The notes beneath the pieces were generated by a model that saw only the letters and a list, made by a program, of their open reading frames with translations, did no database searches and was not told the DNA's origin. 64,000 nucleotides of DNA, taken from contig JAZBRS010000020.1 in the NCBI GenBank assembly GCA_037176725.1, positions 86,932,001-86,996,000 on the forward strand, written 5' to 3'. A program made the translations under genes and the position numbers. Shown here piece after piece: positions 43,966-56,620 of this stretch (position 1 is the stretch's first letter; each line of letters opens with the position of its first letter). This DNA comes from Posidonia oceanica (Eukaryota; Streptophyta; Magnoliopsida; Alismatales; Posidoniaceae).

Positions 43966-46779
43966 ATGCAATGCGGATAATATGCAAAAGATGCTGCCGA
44001 AGTTCAAGAGGACTTACCTTGGAAATCTGATGCCTGATCTGAAATCTGATTGATCCATGCTGAAGAACGCTCCGCCGGGGTCGCCTAGGTAGCTTAGTTG
44101 AGAAGATCCAACGGCCGGATCTGAAGATATCCAGACTTCAAGGTAGGAGGCCAGAACAGGAGAGAAGATAAGATCTAAGTGTAAAAGGGGCCTAAGGGGT
44201 GTGCAAAACAGGTCCTCCCGTGTAAACGGGAGCTAAGAATGCTTAAGTGTGTGCAAAGGATGCCAGATGCAAGGATGCATGAATGCAATGCATGCAGAAT
44301 GCAAGAAAAGACTTAGGGATGATTTTTCAGAAAAATGGGGACTTACATGCAATTTTGAAAAGATGAGGGTCTGAATGCAATTTTACAAAATGCAGGGTTC
44401 AAAATGCAAATTTTCAGGGTAGCCATGCATCAGGACAAGTTTTGAAATCGAATGGTAAATCGACATGCAATTTTGAAATCAACAGGGTCTAAAATGCAAT
44501 TTTTCCAGCAAAACATGTGTCTGAGTGGTCTGGGAATGCAAATAGGGGCCTATATGCAGTTTTTCAAACATGCAGTGTCAAAAATGCAATTTTATAAGCA
44601 AAACATGCATTTAAATACACATTGTGCATGAGGAAGGACCTATATGCAAAAAACAAATTATATGGGGGGAATGATGCAATGCAATAAAGAAAATTGAAAA
44701 ATAAATACCTAAGTTAACAGATTGGAGGACTGAAGTGCAAATAAGAAAACTAACAAGGACTAGAAATGCAATACACCAAGGTAAAATATGTGCATTAAAT
44801 CAGATTAATATCAGGAGGACTAACATGCAATAGTATAAAGCTAGAGGACTGGAACTTAAAGAAAACACTGAAGAGAAACATTGTACCAGGACTAACATAC
44901 AATTAATTGATTTTTTAAGTTTTCCATGCAATTTCATAAGATTTACATACGAAATTAAATGAAAGATAAACAGAGGCAGGACTGGAAAGCAATAAAGCGA
45001 GAAAGTAAGGCAGATATGTAATTTTTGGCAAAATGTCTTAGCTAATGGAAAATAAAGCTACAGTAAAACACAGCAGAAGCTGCCACTGTAGCAGATTGCT
45101 ACTAGTGGCCGGAGAGGAGGAACTGGGGCTACTGGTGAGGCGCAGATGCGGCGGCGGCGTGCTCCGGAGGCAGGCGGAGCTCTGGGTGGCATCGGCGGCT
45201 CGCAGCGTGGCCTGAAGCAGACCGGAGACGGCGACGGAGGTCTGCAGACCTGCTCGGAAGCAGCCCGGACGAAAACAGCGACGAGGGACTGATCTGAAAG
45301 CATGGTCGAGCTCCTAGAGGCCGTGCGAAGCTGGGACGACTGTCGGGACAGTGTTCTGCAGACCGGAGCGGCGGGACGGCATCTAGGCTCGCCGGAGAAG
45401 AAAGAGTTGACCGCGGAGCTGACTTTGGGGCAGAGGCGAGGAAACCCTAATCTAAAGGGCTTAGGAGCATGCAGAGGAGAAACCTAAACAGAGGGGGGGA
45501 AGTGGTACCTGTTCTGGCGTCTGGATCGGTCCCCCAATGTAGGTCTGTCCTGCAGGAGTCGGCGGGGCTGGTCTGAGTTCTGGAAGCGTCGTCGGTGGCA
45601 GGCGAGCGTCGGGATCGGCTCCTGGGGTCGCTCCGGTGCTCGCTGGGCTCTCGGACAGGAGTTCTACAGCCGGTGGGAGGAATCGAATGTTTTGGGTTCA
45701 GCAAGAACCGCCGGAGGTGGAGTGAGGTTTGTGTTGCTCCTCGGGCCGAACGGGAGGCTCCGGTGGGCTTCTGGAGGTTCGGTGAAGGTTTCTGGGGGAT
45801 TGAATTGGGTCGTGGAGGCCTGAGGCTGGAGTTGGGTGTTGGGTTGATTTTCTGATCAGAAGAGGGGCTAACTGTTTGTGGTGTTGGGTTTGCACTGTGG
45901 GGAGAGCTGAAGGTGAAGCTCGGGTGGGTTGGAGAGCTGATGTTCTGGTGAGTTAGGTGGAGAAGTTTGGGATGGCTTGGTGGGTTGCAGTGCTGGGAAT
46001 TTTAGAGGAAGTGGGAGTTGGGTTCTGTGGTGGAAAACGGAAGTGTCGGGGTGATTTCAGGGATGGATTTGGCTGTGGAATGGGAGGGTGTATTGCTGGG
46101 ATTCTAGACGAGATTAGGGGGTGAATTAGGAGCATTTTGAGGGCATTCGGAGCTCTGGTTTTCAGTGAGATCAAGAGGAGGAAATGCTGGTTTTTTCTGC
46201 CAGAGGAAAGGGGTGAATTCGTCGATTCTCCGGCTGGGGATTACACAGGAAGAGGAGAGAAGGTTCTGAGCAGTGAAGGGTTCTGTTTTCTGGTGCTCCG
46301 GGTTCCTCGTTTCTACTGGGTTTTTCCGGTTTTCATCCGCAGGAGCGGCAGCAATTGAGTGCCAAGGAGAGGTGGTGGCAGGGGGTTTTGCAGGTGCACG
46401 GGAGGGGGGCGGCGCACGCCGGTCCGGCTTGATGCAGAGGGCATGCGGGCGCGCAAGGACAGCAGGTATGAGGACGGTGCGTTGTTGACTGGTGAAAGCT
46501 GGTTGTGGCAGAAAAAAGAAGGAAGAAAAAGAAACCAGAGGGAGGCGGGAGAAGAAGAAGAAGGGAAGAAGGGTGGAAGCGGCCGTGGGCCAGACCTGCG
46601 CGGAGAGAAAAGAAAAAAGAAAAAAAAGAAGAAGGAAGGAGGGAAGGGCCGGTGGGCTGGACCAAAAAGAAAGGAAAAATAGAAAGGAAGGGAAGAAAGA
46701 AAGGAGGAAGAGAAATGAGAGAAATAAATTATAAAAAAAATAAGATAAAATAAAATAAAAATAGGAAAAGTTTTTTAGA

Positions 46780-47480
46780 GTGTTGTGTTTTAAGTTGGAA
46801 CTTTGATTAAGTTTTTTAATGATTTTTTTCGATTAGTTAATTAGGTTTGAAGGGATTTTAGTTTTGATTAGGGTTTTTAGAGTTTTGCTTATTTTGATTT
46901 GTTTTTGATTTTGATTAAATATTTGTTAAGTCTTTTAAGTTGTTTTCTAATTATGTTTTTCTTGTTAAGTACCTAGAATGTTAATTAGGATTTTTCTTAA
47001 AGTTTGTTTTTAAATTAATTAGAGTGGGTTTTAGATTTTTGATTTCGGTCTTTTTTTGCTTAAGTCTTTTTGACTTGTTTTTTATTTTTGTTTGTTGAGT
47101 TCTTTTAATTAATTTCTTTTTTGTTAGGTCTTCTTGTTAAGTTTTTAGTTAGGTGTTTTTGGATTCTTGATTGTTTGTTTTTATTATTTTTTCTTTTTTT
47201 TTTGATTAGGTTTTTTGAATTGTTCTTTTTATATTTGTTAGGTTTCTTTTTTCTTAATTAGTTGTCTTTGCACTTTTTAATTGTTTTCTTTTCTTTTTAG
47301 GAACTGTTTTTGATTGTTTTTTAGTAGGGTTCTTACTTTGGCTTGTTCTGATTGCTTTTTGGTTTTTTCCTTGATTTTACAGCATTTTCTTTTGGTTTGT
47401 TTCACATTTTTTTAGTTGCATTCTTGGTTTTCCATTTTGGCTAGATTTAGTTAGGTTTAGGTTTTTAATTGTTTGTTTAA
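46780..47480. other. T-rich segment of the third LTR
   Basis: Low-complexity TTTTTAGTT/TTGATT-rich sequence with no gene. It is flanked by purine-rich stretches at 46500-46780 and 47560-47860. Confidence 0.6.
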
Positions 47481-48255
47481 TGTTTTTAATTATTTTTCTT
47501 AGGGTTTTGATTTGTTTTCCTTTTGTTTCGGAGTTTTGAAGGATTTTTAAGGATTTTTAGGGGTTTAGTAAGAGAAAAGAAAAGGAAATTGAAAGGAAGA
47601 AGAAAAGGGAGAAATGGAGGAATAAATAGGAAAGAGAGGAGTTGAAGGAAAATAATTTTTTGAAAATCAAAGAAAATGGTAAAAATAAGATAAAAATAGG
47701 AATAAGATTGAGAACAGATAGGAGCACAAGGAGGGCCCACAGCCAGACAAAAAAGAGAGAGAAAAGGAGGTGAAAAGAAAGAGGATAATCAAGAGAGAGA
47801 GAGGAGAGAGAAAAGAATAATCCAAGAGAGAGAAAAGGATAATTTGGGTAAAAGGAGGGCTTAGAGGTTTTGAAAAGAGGTGAAATTTGGTGGATGTGTA
47901 GTCTAGGGTCTCTAGTCTTCCTCCTAGCGTTTCGGTTTGGTTTTGAGAAAGTTTTGGAAGGGTTTTGTGGTGTAGAAAAAGGGTAGTTTTACCTAAGTTT
48001 TCAAGGATTTTTGGGAGTGGTTTTGGTTTGAAATTTTAAGGGCTCTTTGGTGGGTTTGCTAAGTTGGGAAGGGTGAGTTTTTCTATGGTTTTTGGGTATT
48101 TTTTGGGTTCGGGAGATGGGTGTAATCTTAGGTTGAGTTTGGACTTGTTTTGAGGGGAAAGAAGAAAGGAAATGTGTGGGTTTGGACCTAGGTTCGGGTT
48201 CAGAAGCCACTAGAAGATTCCAATCGATTCAGCCTGTCAAAATGGGGTGTCAACA

Positions 48256-49092
48256 CTAATGTCCGTCTATACCAATTTGGGAAAACCTTAGCATTTCTAG
48301 GTTATTTTGTCTTTTAATTTCCAACCCTAGCTCAAGTGGGATCTTGCTAATCCCTTTTAGGCAATCCCTAACTCATCCCTAATGATTGGCTTAATCCTCA
48401 TCTTGTCCTAATGTATTTTATAAAATATCAATCTCCTAAAGAATACGATTCATTTTAAATCCACAAACCTCTCTAATAAACCAAAAATTAGATTCTAAGC
48501 ATCAACTAGAAACAAGGGAACCACTACAGGGTCTGGCCTGGCCAAAACCAGGCCAAAGTAGCCTGACTGGACGCCACATGGGCGCCCACTAGAGCCCAGG
48601 AGGTGCCAGAAGGTCCTGGAAAAACGCAAAGGGCTTACACAGAGCCAGTACGCACACCCTATACGCGCAAATAGTAAAAAATTGCAGATTTATCAGATAG
48701 CCGTAGAAATCCAAAAAAATCACTCAATTTGGGAACTTGAACCGGTCTCATCACAAACACCCACAAATACCACAAAAATATCCAAAATGTAGATATCAAA
48801 GTCATCTACCATATGGGACAAAAATCAAAGCATTCCGATAACCATAGATCAGGTTATGAAAATCACAAGCAATGCAGCTCATTCGGCCAAGAAATCTAAA
48901 ACAGTAACCCACATCCGATAAATATCCATAAAATCCACAATAAATCCCCTAAAATCATGAAATCTCTACCATGCATCCACAACATAGTAATCTATTTATA
49001 CTTTATTCTTCTTCAACATTATTGCTCGAAGAAGCCATAATCTAGAAGACTGTTAAATCTTTTACTTAGATAAACCTTGCTCTGATACCAAT
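48256..49092. other. unassigned stretch between two LTR-like sequences
   Basis: No gene is recognised. 48990-49090 ends in GCTCTGATACCAATTG, a phrase commonly found next to Ty1/copia LTR starts. Confidence 0.45.
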
Positions 49093-50240
49093 TGTTAGAT
49101 ATATAGACTTCTTTAGAGGGGGTGAATAGAGAATTTAAAAATTTAGTGATATTAACTCAACTTTAATTACTTTAACTAGGAACAATTATTTGATCATATG
49201 ATGAATTTGAGAACTCAAGCTAATATATGCAAAGAGAGGGGATGAGAGATAATGATAATGCTCAAGAACTTATAGTGGTTCGGCCAATCCCGGCCTACTC
49301 CACTCCTTGAGAACCCCTCGAGAGTTTTCTTAAACTAACACTTACTTGTCTTGACAAACCCTTCGCCAAGCCCCGCTCAAATCCATCGTTTGTTGCTCCT
49401 CATCGCCTGAGAAGCACTAAGCATTTGGTCTTTAAAGCAAATTACAACTCGAATATTTTCTACAATCTCCCAAAACACTTTTGGCAATGTGAAAGGATGA
49501 GAATGAAGCTCTCTTGCTTAAACAGTGGAAATACTAGTTGGGAAATGCTTAGGAACTTTTCTCACAAGATGGGAATGGAATGCTTGAGTGTTGGATGTTT
49601 CTAGGTGAAGATGGGGGTCTATATTTATAGGAAAAAGAGAGGGAATGGGTGTTTCTAATATCTAAAATTTTCCCCCAACGACTAGTAAATCGGTATACCG
49701 AAAATAATTTGGTCGACCGATTAATTGCTGTTGTTTACAACAATCGAGCAATTCGATAGATTGAAGATGATTCGGTATGCCGAATTAGTTTTCGGTTGTA
49801 AACCCTGTACGTTTAGATTTCGGTATACTAAAAATATTCGGTATGCCGAAATGTCCCCTGAACCTATTTCTTGTGATATTTTTAAAGGTGTTTACTTAGG
49901 CTATTGGGCTACTCTATATTCCTTGGGTTTTGGGATGTTCGGGAGATTTTTACACATTTCCTATGTATATAAAAAGAAAAATTAAATCCACAGAATCACA
50001 ATTGACTTATTTTATTTCTTCTGTCTTGAATGTCGTCTTGATTCCTTCTTGAATTTTTCTTGAGATCTTCATGATGACTCATGGATCTTCCTTCATGATA
50101 CATTTCTTCATCATTCTTCTTGTATCGTCACCTTAGAGTCCTTTCTTCTTGTTCTTGGATATTCTTCAATTTGTCAAGCTAAATATTTCTCAAAAACCAC
50201 ATTAACTGAAATAAAATATTTTGTTATCATAAAAAAATAA
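49093..50240 (+). mobile_element. LTR-like sequence, probably Ty1/copia, boundaries uncertain
   Basis: TGTTAGATATATAGACTTC followed by AGAGGGGGTGAATAGAG resembles the start of plant copia LTRs. No polyprotein follows, so this would be a solo LTR or relic. The right end is not defined. Confidence 0.4.
49690..49851. repeat. cluster of palindromes tcggtataccga / attcggtatgccgaat
   Basis: tcggtataccga lies at 49690-49701, ggtcgacc at 49711-49718, attcggtatgccgaat at 49770-49785, a half copy (ttcggtatacta) near 49819 and attcggtatgccgaaat at about 49836-49852. All sit in about 160 bp. Confidence 0.75.
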
Positions 50241-53103
50241 ATTTGAAGATGTATATTTTCCACAGAAGGCACCATCATCAAGGTCTTGCCAAAGGAACCG
50301 TCAAGGCCACTAATCTCAAGAAGGCGACATCAGCGGACGTGATGGAAATCACAGCAGAAGTGGAGATGCTTTCGATTTAATGGATGTGGCAGTGGAGATG
50401 ATTATTTTCAGCAGACGTAGCAGTGGAGATTAGTGAGATCTGGAGGCAGATAGTCAAGAGGAGACAGAGGCGACACGCTAACAGGAGACCGACGTCAGGG
50501 AAGAGGAGATGGAGGTGGCACCGATAAGAGGGATGAGATGGAGGAGAAGGTGATGCCAACGAGGAGGAGATGGAGAGGAGGAGACGACAGCAGTATATGG
50601 AAGAGAAGAAAGAGAGGGTAACACGAGAGTAAAGACGAGTCAAATGAACACAAGTGGACAAAGCACCATCCCAGGTAACAAAAAAGGTAGCGACAGCAGT
50701 GAGGAAAATTTGGAAGCTCCACCAGTGGTAGTAGTGGCAGCATCCAACCCCACCACTCCACCTCCAGTTAGCCCCCATTTCTCCCCTTCTTCCTCCTTCA
50801 CCACCAACCCCATCAGAGCTATCCTCCCCTCCATCTCTCTATCTCTGATGACGACCCAATCACTGTCCTCCTCCCCCAAACCCGGCATGGATTCTACTAC
50901 CTCTCCTCCTCCTACTACTCCTCCTGCTCCATGCCCAATTGAGATGTAAGAGCAGCTGCGACCTCGCCCTAGCGTTGTATTATGTCTCGAGGGTTTCATT
51001 CATCTTTCAAAGTTGTTTTTAATATGAAGGGTAACTTGGTCGTTTTAGACAAAAAATAAGTGTTTATTTTACAATGCAACCAAACATGATTCTTCACCTG
51101 TGCCATAAGCTGTCTAAAGTAAAAAAAACACATAAGTTGGCTTTTCAAAAAACACTAAAAATTGAAAAATCACTACCAAAAGCTACCCTAGATTCTAGAA
51201 TCACCTGCAACTCCCTTTTCTGTATTCACAAACCTCTTAATTCTTTTTGACACTTGCCAAACCTCTACATATTGAATTGTGGCAACCTTTTAGCTTTGTT
51301 CTCCCTCTATAATCAGTTTATTTCTAGCCATTATCACATATATGGGAGCTTATCTAAAACTGTCTAGACCACAATCGAATTTTTTTTGTTGTTTTCCCAA
51401 TTTTTAGTTATTTTCTATTTTTTAAGATTTTTTAAATATTTTTTTAGATATTTTCTCCTCATATATTTATGGAACTCTGTGTTTGAGTGCTCCAGCCTTG
51501 AGGTCTAATGCATGTGAAGATAAACAAAGAATGCCTCACCATCATGAAAATTGTTTTATTTGTTGTTCGAACATCATGTAATCTTTATTTTTTTAATTAC
51601 TGATCCAAAAAGGGAAGGTCTGTGGCGATCTCCCATGGCACAATCCAAAAAATATTCGCTTCTAATGACAAGTTTTACAAAATTTATCACGCCCTTAAGA
51701 AGTACCTTTACGGAGGTTGATGTGTGATAATCTTAAATCATAACAAAACACAACCTACAATTTTGACAACTTCCCTGGTTTCCTTCTTCATTATTTGCTT
51801 CTCTTTGTGAGAAGTAGTAAGACAATTACATAAGCAGCAGCAACGGTAGCAGCAGAAGGAGGGGAGGAGGAGGATGTATTAGAAGAATGTCGAGTAGCAA
51901 ACTAATTTAAAGAATATGGACAAGATAGAGCATAAGATCAAGTAGAGGACCTATCCAAAAATAAAATAAATAGAGAAGAGAAGAACCTTTTAATTGAAAA
52001 ACAAGAAAAGTAATAGGACTATTAATAGAAGATTAATTATTGGACCTATGTAGACTAAATCAGTTGGGTCTTTGTGAGACATGGAGGAAAACCAAATATT
52101 AGATAAAGTTCATTTGATAGTCTAAAGTTTAATGACATGAGAAATACAAAAAATTTAGAGGAAATATTTATATAAATAATTGGAGGACCACTCATTCATT
52201 TATATGCTTATGTTTTTAATCTCACATTGTTTAGAAAGATATATCCCATATGGTCTATTATCTTAGAATTCTAGAACGAGTGATCATGAGAACATAAAAG
52301 GGAAATAGATGACCACGCATGTATAGACATGGCTAAGCTTGGATCTTAAGGTTTGTAGAATATTTTGGACTTCTTTTGGTAGTAATTTATTTTGATTATA
52401 ATTAATTAATATACTTAATTAATTTATTTTTTCATTCTCTCCCCTTCTCTCTCTCTCTTGTCCTTCGCTTTTCTGAGATCTATGACGACTTAAATAGCAT
52501 TTAGGTAGCAAAGAACAAGAAGCAGAATAAAAAGAAATATGTTTGCCCTTCATAAGCCAAAAGATCATAATTAGATTATCCGTCTTGATTAGACAACAAA
52601 AGATCTCAAACTACAAACTAAAATTTCTAATGAATGATTAGACTTTCAGAAAAAGAACTGATGTCCACCAAAATCTAAAATTTTCTCTAATTCAACAGCA
52701 CAAAGACATAAAAGGAAACTTGTTATTTTTAATTCAACATTAGATAGATTATGGAAAAATCTATTTTTTACATCAAATAGATTTTATATTTATAATTTTA
52801 TAATTATTCTACTTCAACTTACGTATGCATTATCTTGATTATTTTACTATCTACTCTTCCAAAATCTCAACCAAATGGATCTTCTGATTACAAACTAAAA
52901 TTTCTGATGAATGATCAGACTTTCAGAAAAAGAACCGTTGATCACCAAAATCTAAAATTTCCTCTAATTCCACAGCACAGAGACATAAAAGGAAACTTGT
53001 TATTTTTAATCCAACCCATCCATCACTACCTTCTCTCTTCTGCCGCTGCTGCTGCCTTTGTGCATTGCAGTGTACAAATCCAAAGCCGCTAGCGGCCAGC
53101 AGT
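50241..53103. other. mostly AT-rich intergenic stretch downstream of the bHLH gene
   Basis: 50280-50640 is G/A-rich with GATGGAGGAG-like repetition. 50640-50999 is open on both strands but proline/serine-rich on one and glycine/valine-rich on the other; I do not recognise either product. 51000-52560 shows nothing definite. 52609-52742 and 52877-53020 are direct repeats of about 135-140 bp (both contain ACAAACTAAAATTTCT and AAAAGGAAACTTGTTATTTT). Confidence 0.55.
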
Positions 53104-54516
53104 TCACTTGTCCATGGCAGCAAGAAGTGCTACCTTCAAACCGTCCTCATCTTGCAACCTGGCAGGTGGCTTTGCCACCAGGTCCTGCAGCATGAGCTCC
53201 CCGACGCTCGAAATGCTTGCATGCTGCACCTTCACGTCCCGATCTCTCAACGCATCCATCACCCTCGCAGACGGGCACCCGCGGTTCACCGACTCCACTC
53301 GGATCATCGCCTCCGTCCCCAACATCCTCACCTCCAGCCTCATCGCCACCGTCGCTGCCTCCGACTTCAGTCCACCTCTGCTCCTCAACGACCCTTTGCT
53401 ACTGCTACTGATGACAGAAGCTTCCACCTTGGGTGAAGTAGTATTGGTCTTCTTGTCTTCAGTTTCCAGCTCTTCTACTTTGCATTTGAGTTCACTGATG
53501 TAGGCAACGGCGTCGGCGAGCAGTGACGCCTTGTCCATCCTCGACACGTTGGGGACGACGGACCGGAGCCTGTAGAACCGGTGGTTGAGCTTCTCCCTCC
53601 TCTGCCGCTCCGCCTCCACATGGTTCACCGGCACTTGCCGCCCGTTCACGGCCAGCTTCCTCCCTCGCTTCTTCGCCTGGCGTCTCCCCATCACCAGCGC
53701 CCCCCACTCCGAATCCGAATGCTCCGAGTCCACCACGGCCGCCAATGGGTCCTTCCTGTTCTTCGGGACCTCCTTATCGGCGGTCGTGGACGGAGGCGTA
53801 GCAGTGGTGGCAGTAGTTGTCGTGGGTGTCGTAGCGGTGTCGAGCAGATCTGCAGAGCCAAGAAGGGCCTTGGCCTTCTGAACCGTAGCCCAGCTCTCGG
53901 CCACCAGCACCGACGACCCAAGCTCCAGTACCCCTCCGTTACCGGTGGGGATGAAAGCAAGCGTCTGAACCCCGTACAAATGCGCCTCTCGGGAACGGTC
54001 ACATCCATACGCCTGGAGTTCGTGGCTCCCACAAAGCCAGACCGGAGCCCCAGACTCCAGCGCCCGGATGGGAACGCTGTGGTCTCCAGTGACGAACGAT
54101 CTCGCTGCGGAAAGAGCATAGAACAGCTCTACATCCGTGATAGTGCCGTTGTTGGTGATGTCGGAGTTGGTGTCGTCGTTGACGAGAGAGCGGACGGATC
54201 TGATCTGGGACATCCTGGTCCCTCGGAAATGACCCTCCCCCCATGAGAGATGGGGGTAGGCGGTGATGCCGGGGATTACGGCGACGGTGATGGAGTTGGA
54301 AGTGGAGCGCCAGAAGATGGCGTAAGCCCACCACTCGGGGCGGGATTGGAGGAGGTATTGGAGGAGGTTCAGGAGGGAGAGGGGTTGGATTGCAGCTGCA
54401 CTGGTTGGGATGGGAAACGATTTGATCATGCTGCAGCTACTCGTTGTAGATATTGTTGGATACTGCTCGTGGTGGTGGAGGAAAGGATTGGGAGGAGAAG
54501 AAGAATGACCTGCCAT
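53104..54516 (-). CDS. MYC-type bHLH transcription factor, bHLH14-like, single exon, 470 aa
   Basis: The first ATG in good context is at 54516 (MAGHSSSPP); an upstream in-frame extension to 54642 is low-complexity and unlikely. Residues about 48-205 form a bHLH-MYC N-terminal domain ([42 protein letters not shown]). The segment around 131-142 ([12 protein letters not shown]) sits where MYC proteins bind JAZ repressors. Residues about 280-292 are Lys/Arg-rich, 297-346 are the bHLH (H299, E303 and R307 fit the H-E-R pattern of G-box binders), and 390-455 look ACT-like. Members of this subgroup (MYC2/3/4, bHLH14, bHLH3/13/17) act in the nucleus in jasmonate-type responses. The missing intron and 470-aa length fit bHLH14/MYC-like genes. 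The reading frame is GC-rich and intact, unlike all surrounding sequence. Retroelement-derived sequence begins about 125 bp upstream of the ATG. Confidence 0.92.
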   Translation of the reverse strand: MAGHSSSPPNPFLHHHEQYPTISTTSSCSMIKSFPIPTSAAAIQPLSLLNLLQYLLQSRPEWWAYAIFWRSTSNSITVAVIPGITAYPHLSWGEGHFRGTRMSQIRSVRSLVNDDTNSDITNNGTITDVELFYALSAARSFVTGDHSVPIRALESGAPVWLCGSHELQAYGCDRSREAHLYGVQTLAFIPTGNGGVLELGSSVLVAESWATVQKAKALLGSADLLDTATTPTTTTATTATPPSTTADKEVPKNRKDPLAAVVDSEHSDSEWGALVMGRRQAKKRGRKLAVNGRQVPVNHVEAERQRREKLNHRFYRLRSVVPNVSRMDKASLLADAVAYISELKCKVEELETEDKKTNTTSPKVEASVISSSSKGSLRSRGGLKSEAATVAMRLEVRMLGTEAMIRVESVNRGCPSARVMDALRDRDVKVQHASISSVGELMLQDLVAKPPARLQDEDGLKVALLAAMDK

Positions 54517-54639
54517 TTCTCCCTTATTTTTAATGATTATTGTTATGTCAGGACAAGAGAAGTGAAGAATGAAGATGGTGATGGAGAGGGGAGAGGGGAG
54601 AGGGGAGAGGAGTATAGGACCAGAAGTGGAATAAGTTTT

Positions 54640-55697
54640 CATTGAAGTTATTCATATTGTATTTAATGTTATCTAGTTACATTTGGTCATATACTTCTTC
54701 TTTTTCATACTTTTCATTGAATTCTTCTTCATTTTTATTTTTTTTCTAATGAGGAATCTGACAGAGTTGACCCACCAGTAAACCTCAAGTCAAGGTGAGA
54801 TCCTGCAACCGTTGCAACCATGGAAGTCTAGGTAAACAGCCTAGGTGGAAAAAATCCTTGAAAATCTGCATAGCTAGGGGGTCGAATCTGAGACCTCTGT
54901 GAATAAGAAGACCCCCGCAGTGCCAACTGCACTATGGATCCTTTCCATTGTGAATTCTTCTTCTTGTTCTTCTTGTTCTTCTTCCTTTTCTTCCTCTTCT
55001 TGCATTTGTGTTAGAGGAGCTTGAGTAGAAGAAGATACACCAAGTTTACATCCACGTCCCTTTCTTGAACAATTGACTTCAAACAAGATTTGAGTAGTTA
55101 TACCATTGATGATATTCAATAATTGGTTTTTTTCGAGCATCAATACGGTAATAGTTCAAAATATAGGTAATAAGGCTACTCTACCAAAGGTGAGTTCTTT
55201 TGGTAGCTATAAAATAAAGTACATAATTTGCCTAATTCACATTTATTTGCCAACTACTGGATATGCCATCTTAGCTAATGCTAGTGTGAATTAATCCCTA
55301 CAACTCTCCTTTTATTATAAATTAAATCTAATGATTTTATCTACAATTTTAGCTATTAGAGTCAATTCATTTGTTATCAAAGGAACACACTCTTTATTGA
55401 AATTCTTAAAAAGAGCATTACTCACATCTTTTTTATTCCACAATTCTTCTATCCTAGTCGATCGTATGTCTAATCCATACAAAGTAATTCCTAAAACTCT
55501 ACAAATTACTTACTCATCAATTTTCATTTAGACATTATAAACATACGAAGAATGACCATAATTTGATCCTATTTCAAAATTTGCATAAAAAAGAGGAACG
55601 ACTTTGTTATAGTATGGAACGTTGATTCCAAAGAATAGTAATTGAGTCAAACCTTGGAAATAAAAGAATTCCTTGATTTCAACTGTAAATATGTCAA
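54640..55697 (-). pseudogene. retroelement env-like ORF fragment, copy 1, next to the bHLH promoter
   Basis: Reading the - strand from 55690: FFGINVPYYNKVVPLFYANF, a stop-rich middle part, then a segment equal to the NWANYILYFMATK block of copy 2 but decayed, and a poly-Glu segment near 54970. It matches the same 'putative plant transposon protein' family as 35566-36306. Its N-terminal part is missing because it joins the duplicated bHLH fragment at about 55700. It occupies the immediate upstream region of the bHLH gene. Confidence 0.6.
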
Positions 55698-55727
55698 GAT
55701 CCATACGACGGTGATGGCGGGGATGAC

Positions 55728-56115
55728 CCTGGTCCCTCGGAAATGACCCTCCCCCCATGAGAGATGGGGGTAGGCGGTGATGCCGGGGATTACGGCGACA
55801 GTGATGGAGTTGGAAGTGGAGCGCCAGAAGATGGCGTAAGCCCACCACTCGGGGCGGGATTGAAGGAGGTTCAGGAGGGTGAGGGGTTGGGTTGCAGCTG
55901 CACTAGTTGGGATGGGAAACGATTTGATCATGCTGCAGCTACTCGTTGTAGATATTGTTGGATACTGCTCGTGGTGGTGGAGGAAAGGATTGGGAGGAGA
56001 AGAAGAATGACCTGCCATTTCTCCCTTCTTTTTAATGATTATTGTTATGTCAGGACAAGAGAAGTGAAGAATGAAGATGGTGATGGAGAGGGGAGAGGAG
56101 TATAGGACCAGAAGT
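55728..56115 (-). pseudogene. duplicated 5' fragment of the bHLH gene
   Basis: It corresponds to 54214-54630: 5' leader, ATG (56018) and about the first 95 codons up to [11 protein letters not shown]. The rest of the gene is absent. A small in-frame deletion (four codons around the LLQYLL segment) separates the copies. At 55700-55728 it abuts the retroelement fragment, so the reading frame runs into unrelated sequence. Identity to the parent is very high by eye, so the event is recent. Confidence 0.88.
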
Positions 56116-56620
56116 GGAACCGACGTTGTAATATTCTTCTCGTGTAAAAAAAGAGGGATGTGGATAACGGAGATCGGAATAGTTGGATTGTGACATAAGT
56201 TCTGTCTGTCATGAACACATCAGCAATATGGATTGGGTTACACATCAGTAAGCGTACGTTTGATTGTGACATAAGTTCTGTTTGTCATGAACACAGAACA
56301 AATAAGTATTGTGTTAAACGTTCGCATTAACATTTATATTCATTTGCATTCATTGATTTACGTAGATATAATTATATTTATTTATTTATATTAAATCACA
56401 TTTTATTTATAAATTAAATATTTATAAGAATAAAATTCATTTCCTCGTAAATTCAATTAAAAAGACTAGAAAATACATAATTATTTAAAAATTACATGAA
56501 ATATGAAGAAAAACTATTAAAAGCAGAAGGAAGAGGATGATATGACTAGAGTATATCAATAATATGAGACATTGATGTTGTTATGTGTTGCATGTCCTAT
56601 ACTCTAACCTCCAATTGAAT
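56116..56620. other. about 500 bp present only in copy 2 of the duplication
   Basis: Copy 1 joins GACCAGAAGTGGAA directly to TAAGTTTTCATTGA (54622-54640). Copy 2 has about 500 extra AT-rich bases there. The phrase 'gacataagttctgt(c/t)tgtcatgaacaca' occurs twice (about 56190 and 56266). Insertion in copy 2 or deletion in copy 1 cannot be told apart here. Confidence 0.6.

Larger units (their letters stand above)
42896..48255 (-). mobile_element. third LTR of the element-2 family (about 5.4 kb), truncated at its 3' end
   Basis: On the - strand it begins TGTTGACACCCCATTTTGAC (48255 leftward). Similarity to the solo LTR resumes up to about 42896 (AAAGTCTTTCTAGA, ACGCTCGCATACGCAGG, TTTGAATGCCTAA), where it stops before the GTGTTAGGCA block. 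Shared features include a short tandem array beside the anchor, ATGCAAT-rich sequence (44280-44950), a GC-rich segment (45050-46450) and a purine-rich segment (46500-46780). No internal region is attached. Confidence 0.8.

Noticed and set aside
43035..44007. Cys/Phe/Ala-rich frames up to 221 codons on the - strand
   Set aside because: They follow the 30-bp LTR array and have no unique sequence.
45058..46760. Frames of 60-110 codons in the third LTR
   Set aside because: Composition-driven (GC-rich, then purine-rich); not conserved with the solo LTR frames.
46780..47480. T-rich segment as a possible poly(T)-type terminator or matrix attachment region
   Set aside because: Low-complexity LTR sequence with nothing that separates it from compositional drift.
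50640..50999. Possible host gene fragment (DWVVIRDREMEGRIALMG on the - strand)
   Set aside because: Both strands are open and low-complexity; I could not recognise a family, so only noted as spacer content.
3991..54516. Idea that the MYC/bHLH gene in this window regulates the AACGTT dyads
   Set aside because: Only proximity suggests it; no sequence evidence links that protein to this site.
53104..54642. 512-aa version of the bHLH protein starting at 54642
   Set aside because: The added 42 residues come from 5' leader sequence with no family match; the MAGHSS start fits the family and the duplicated copy.
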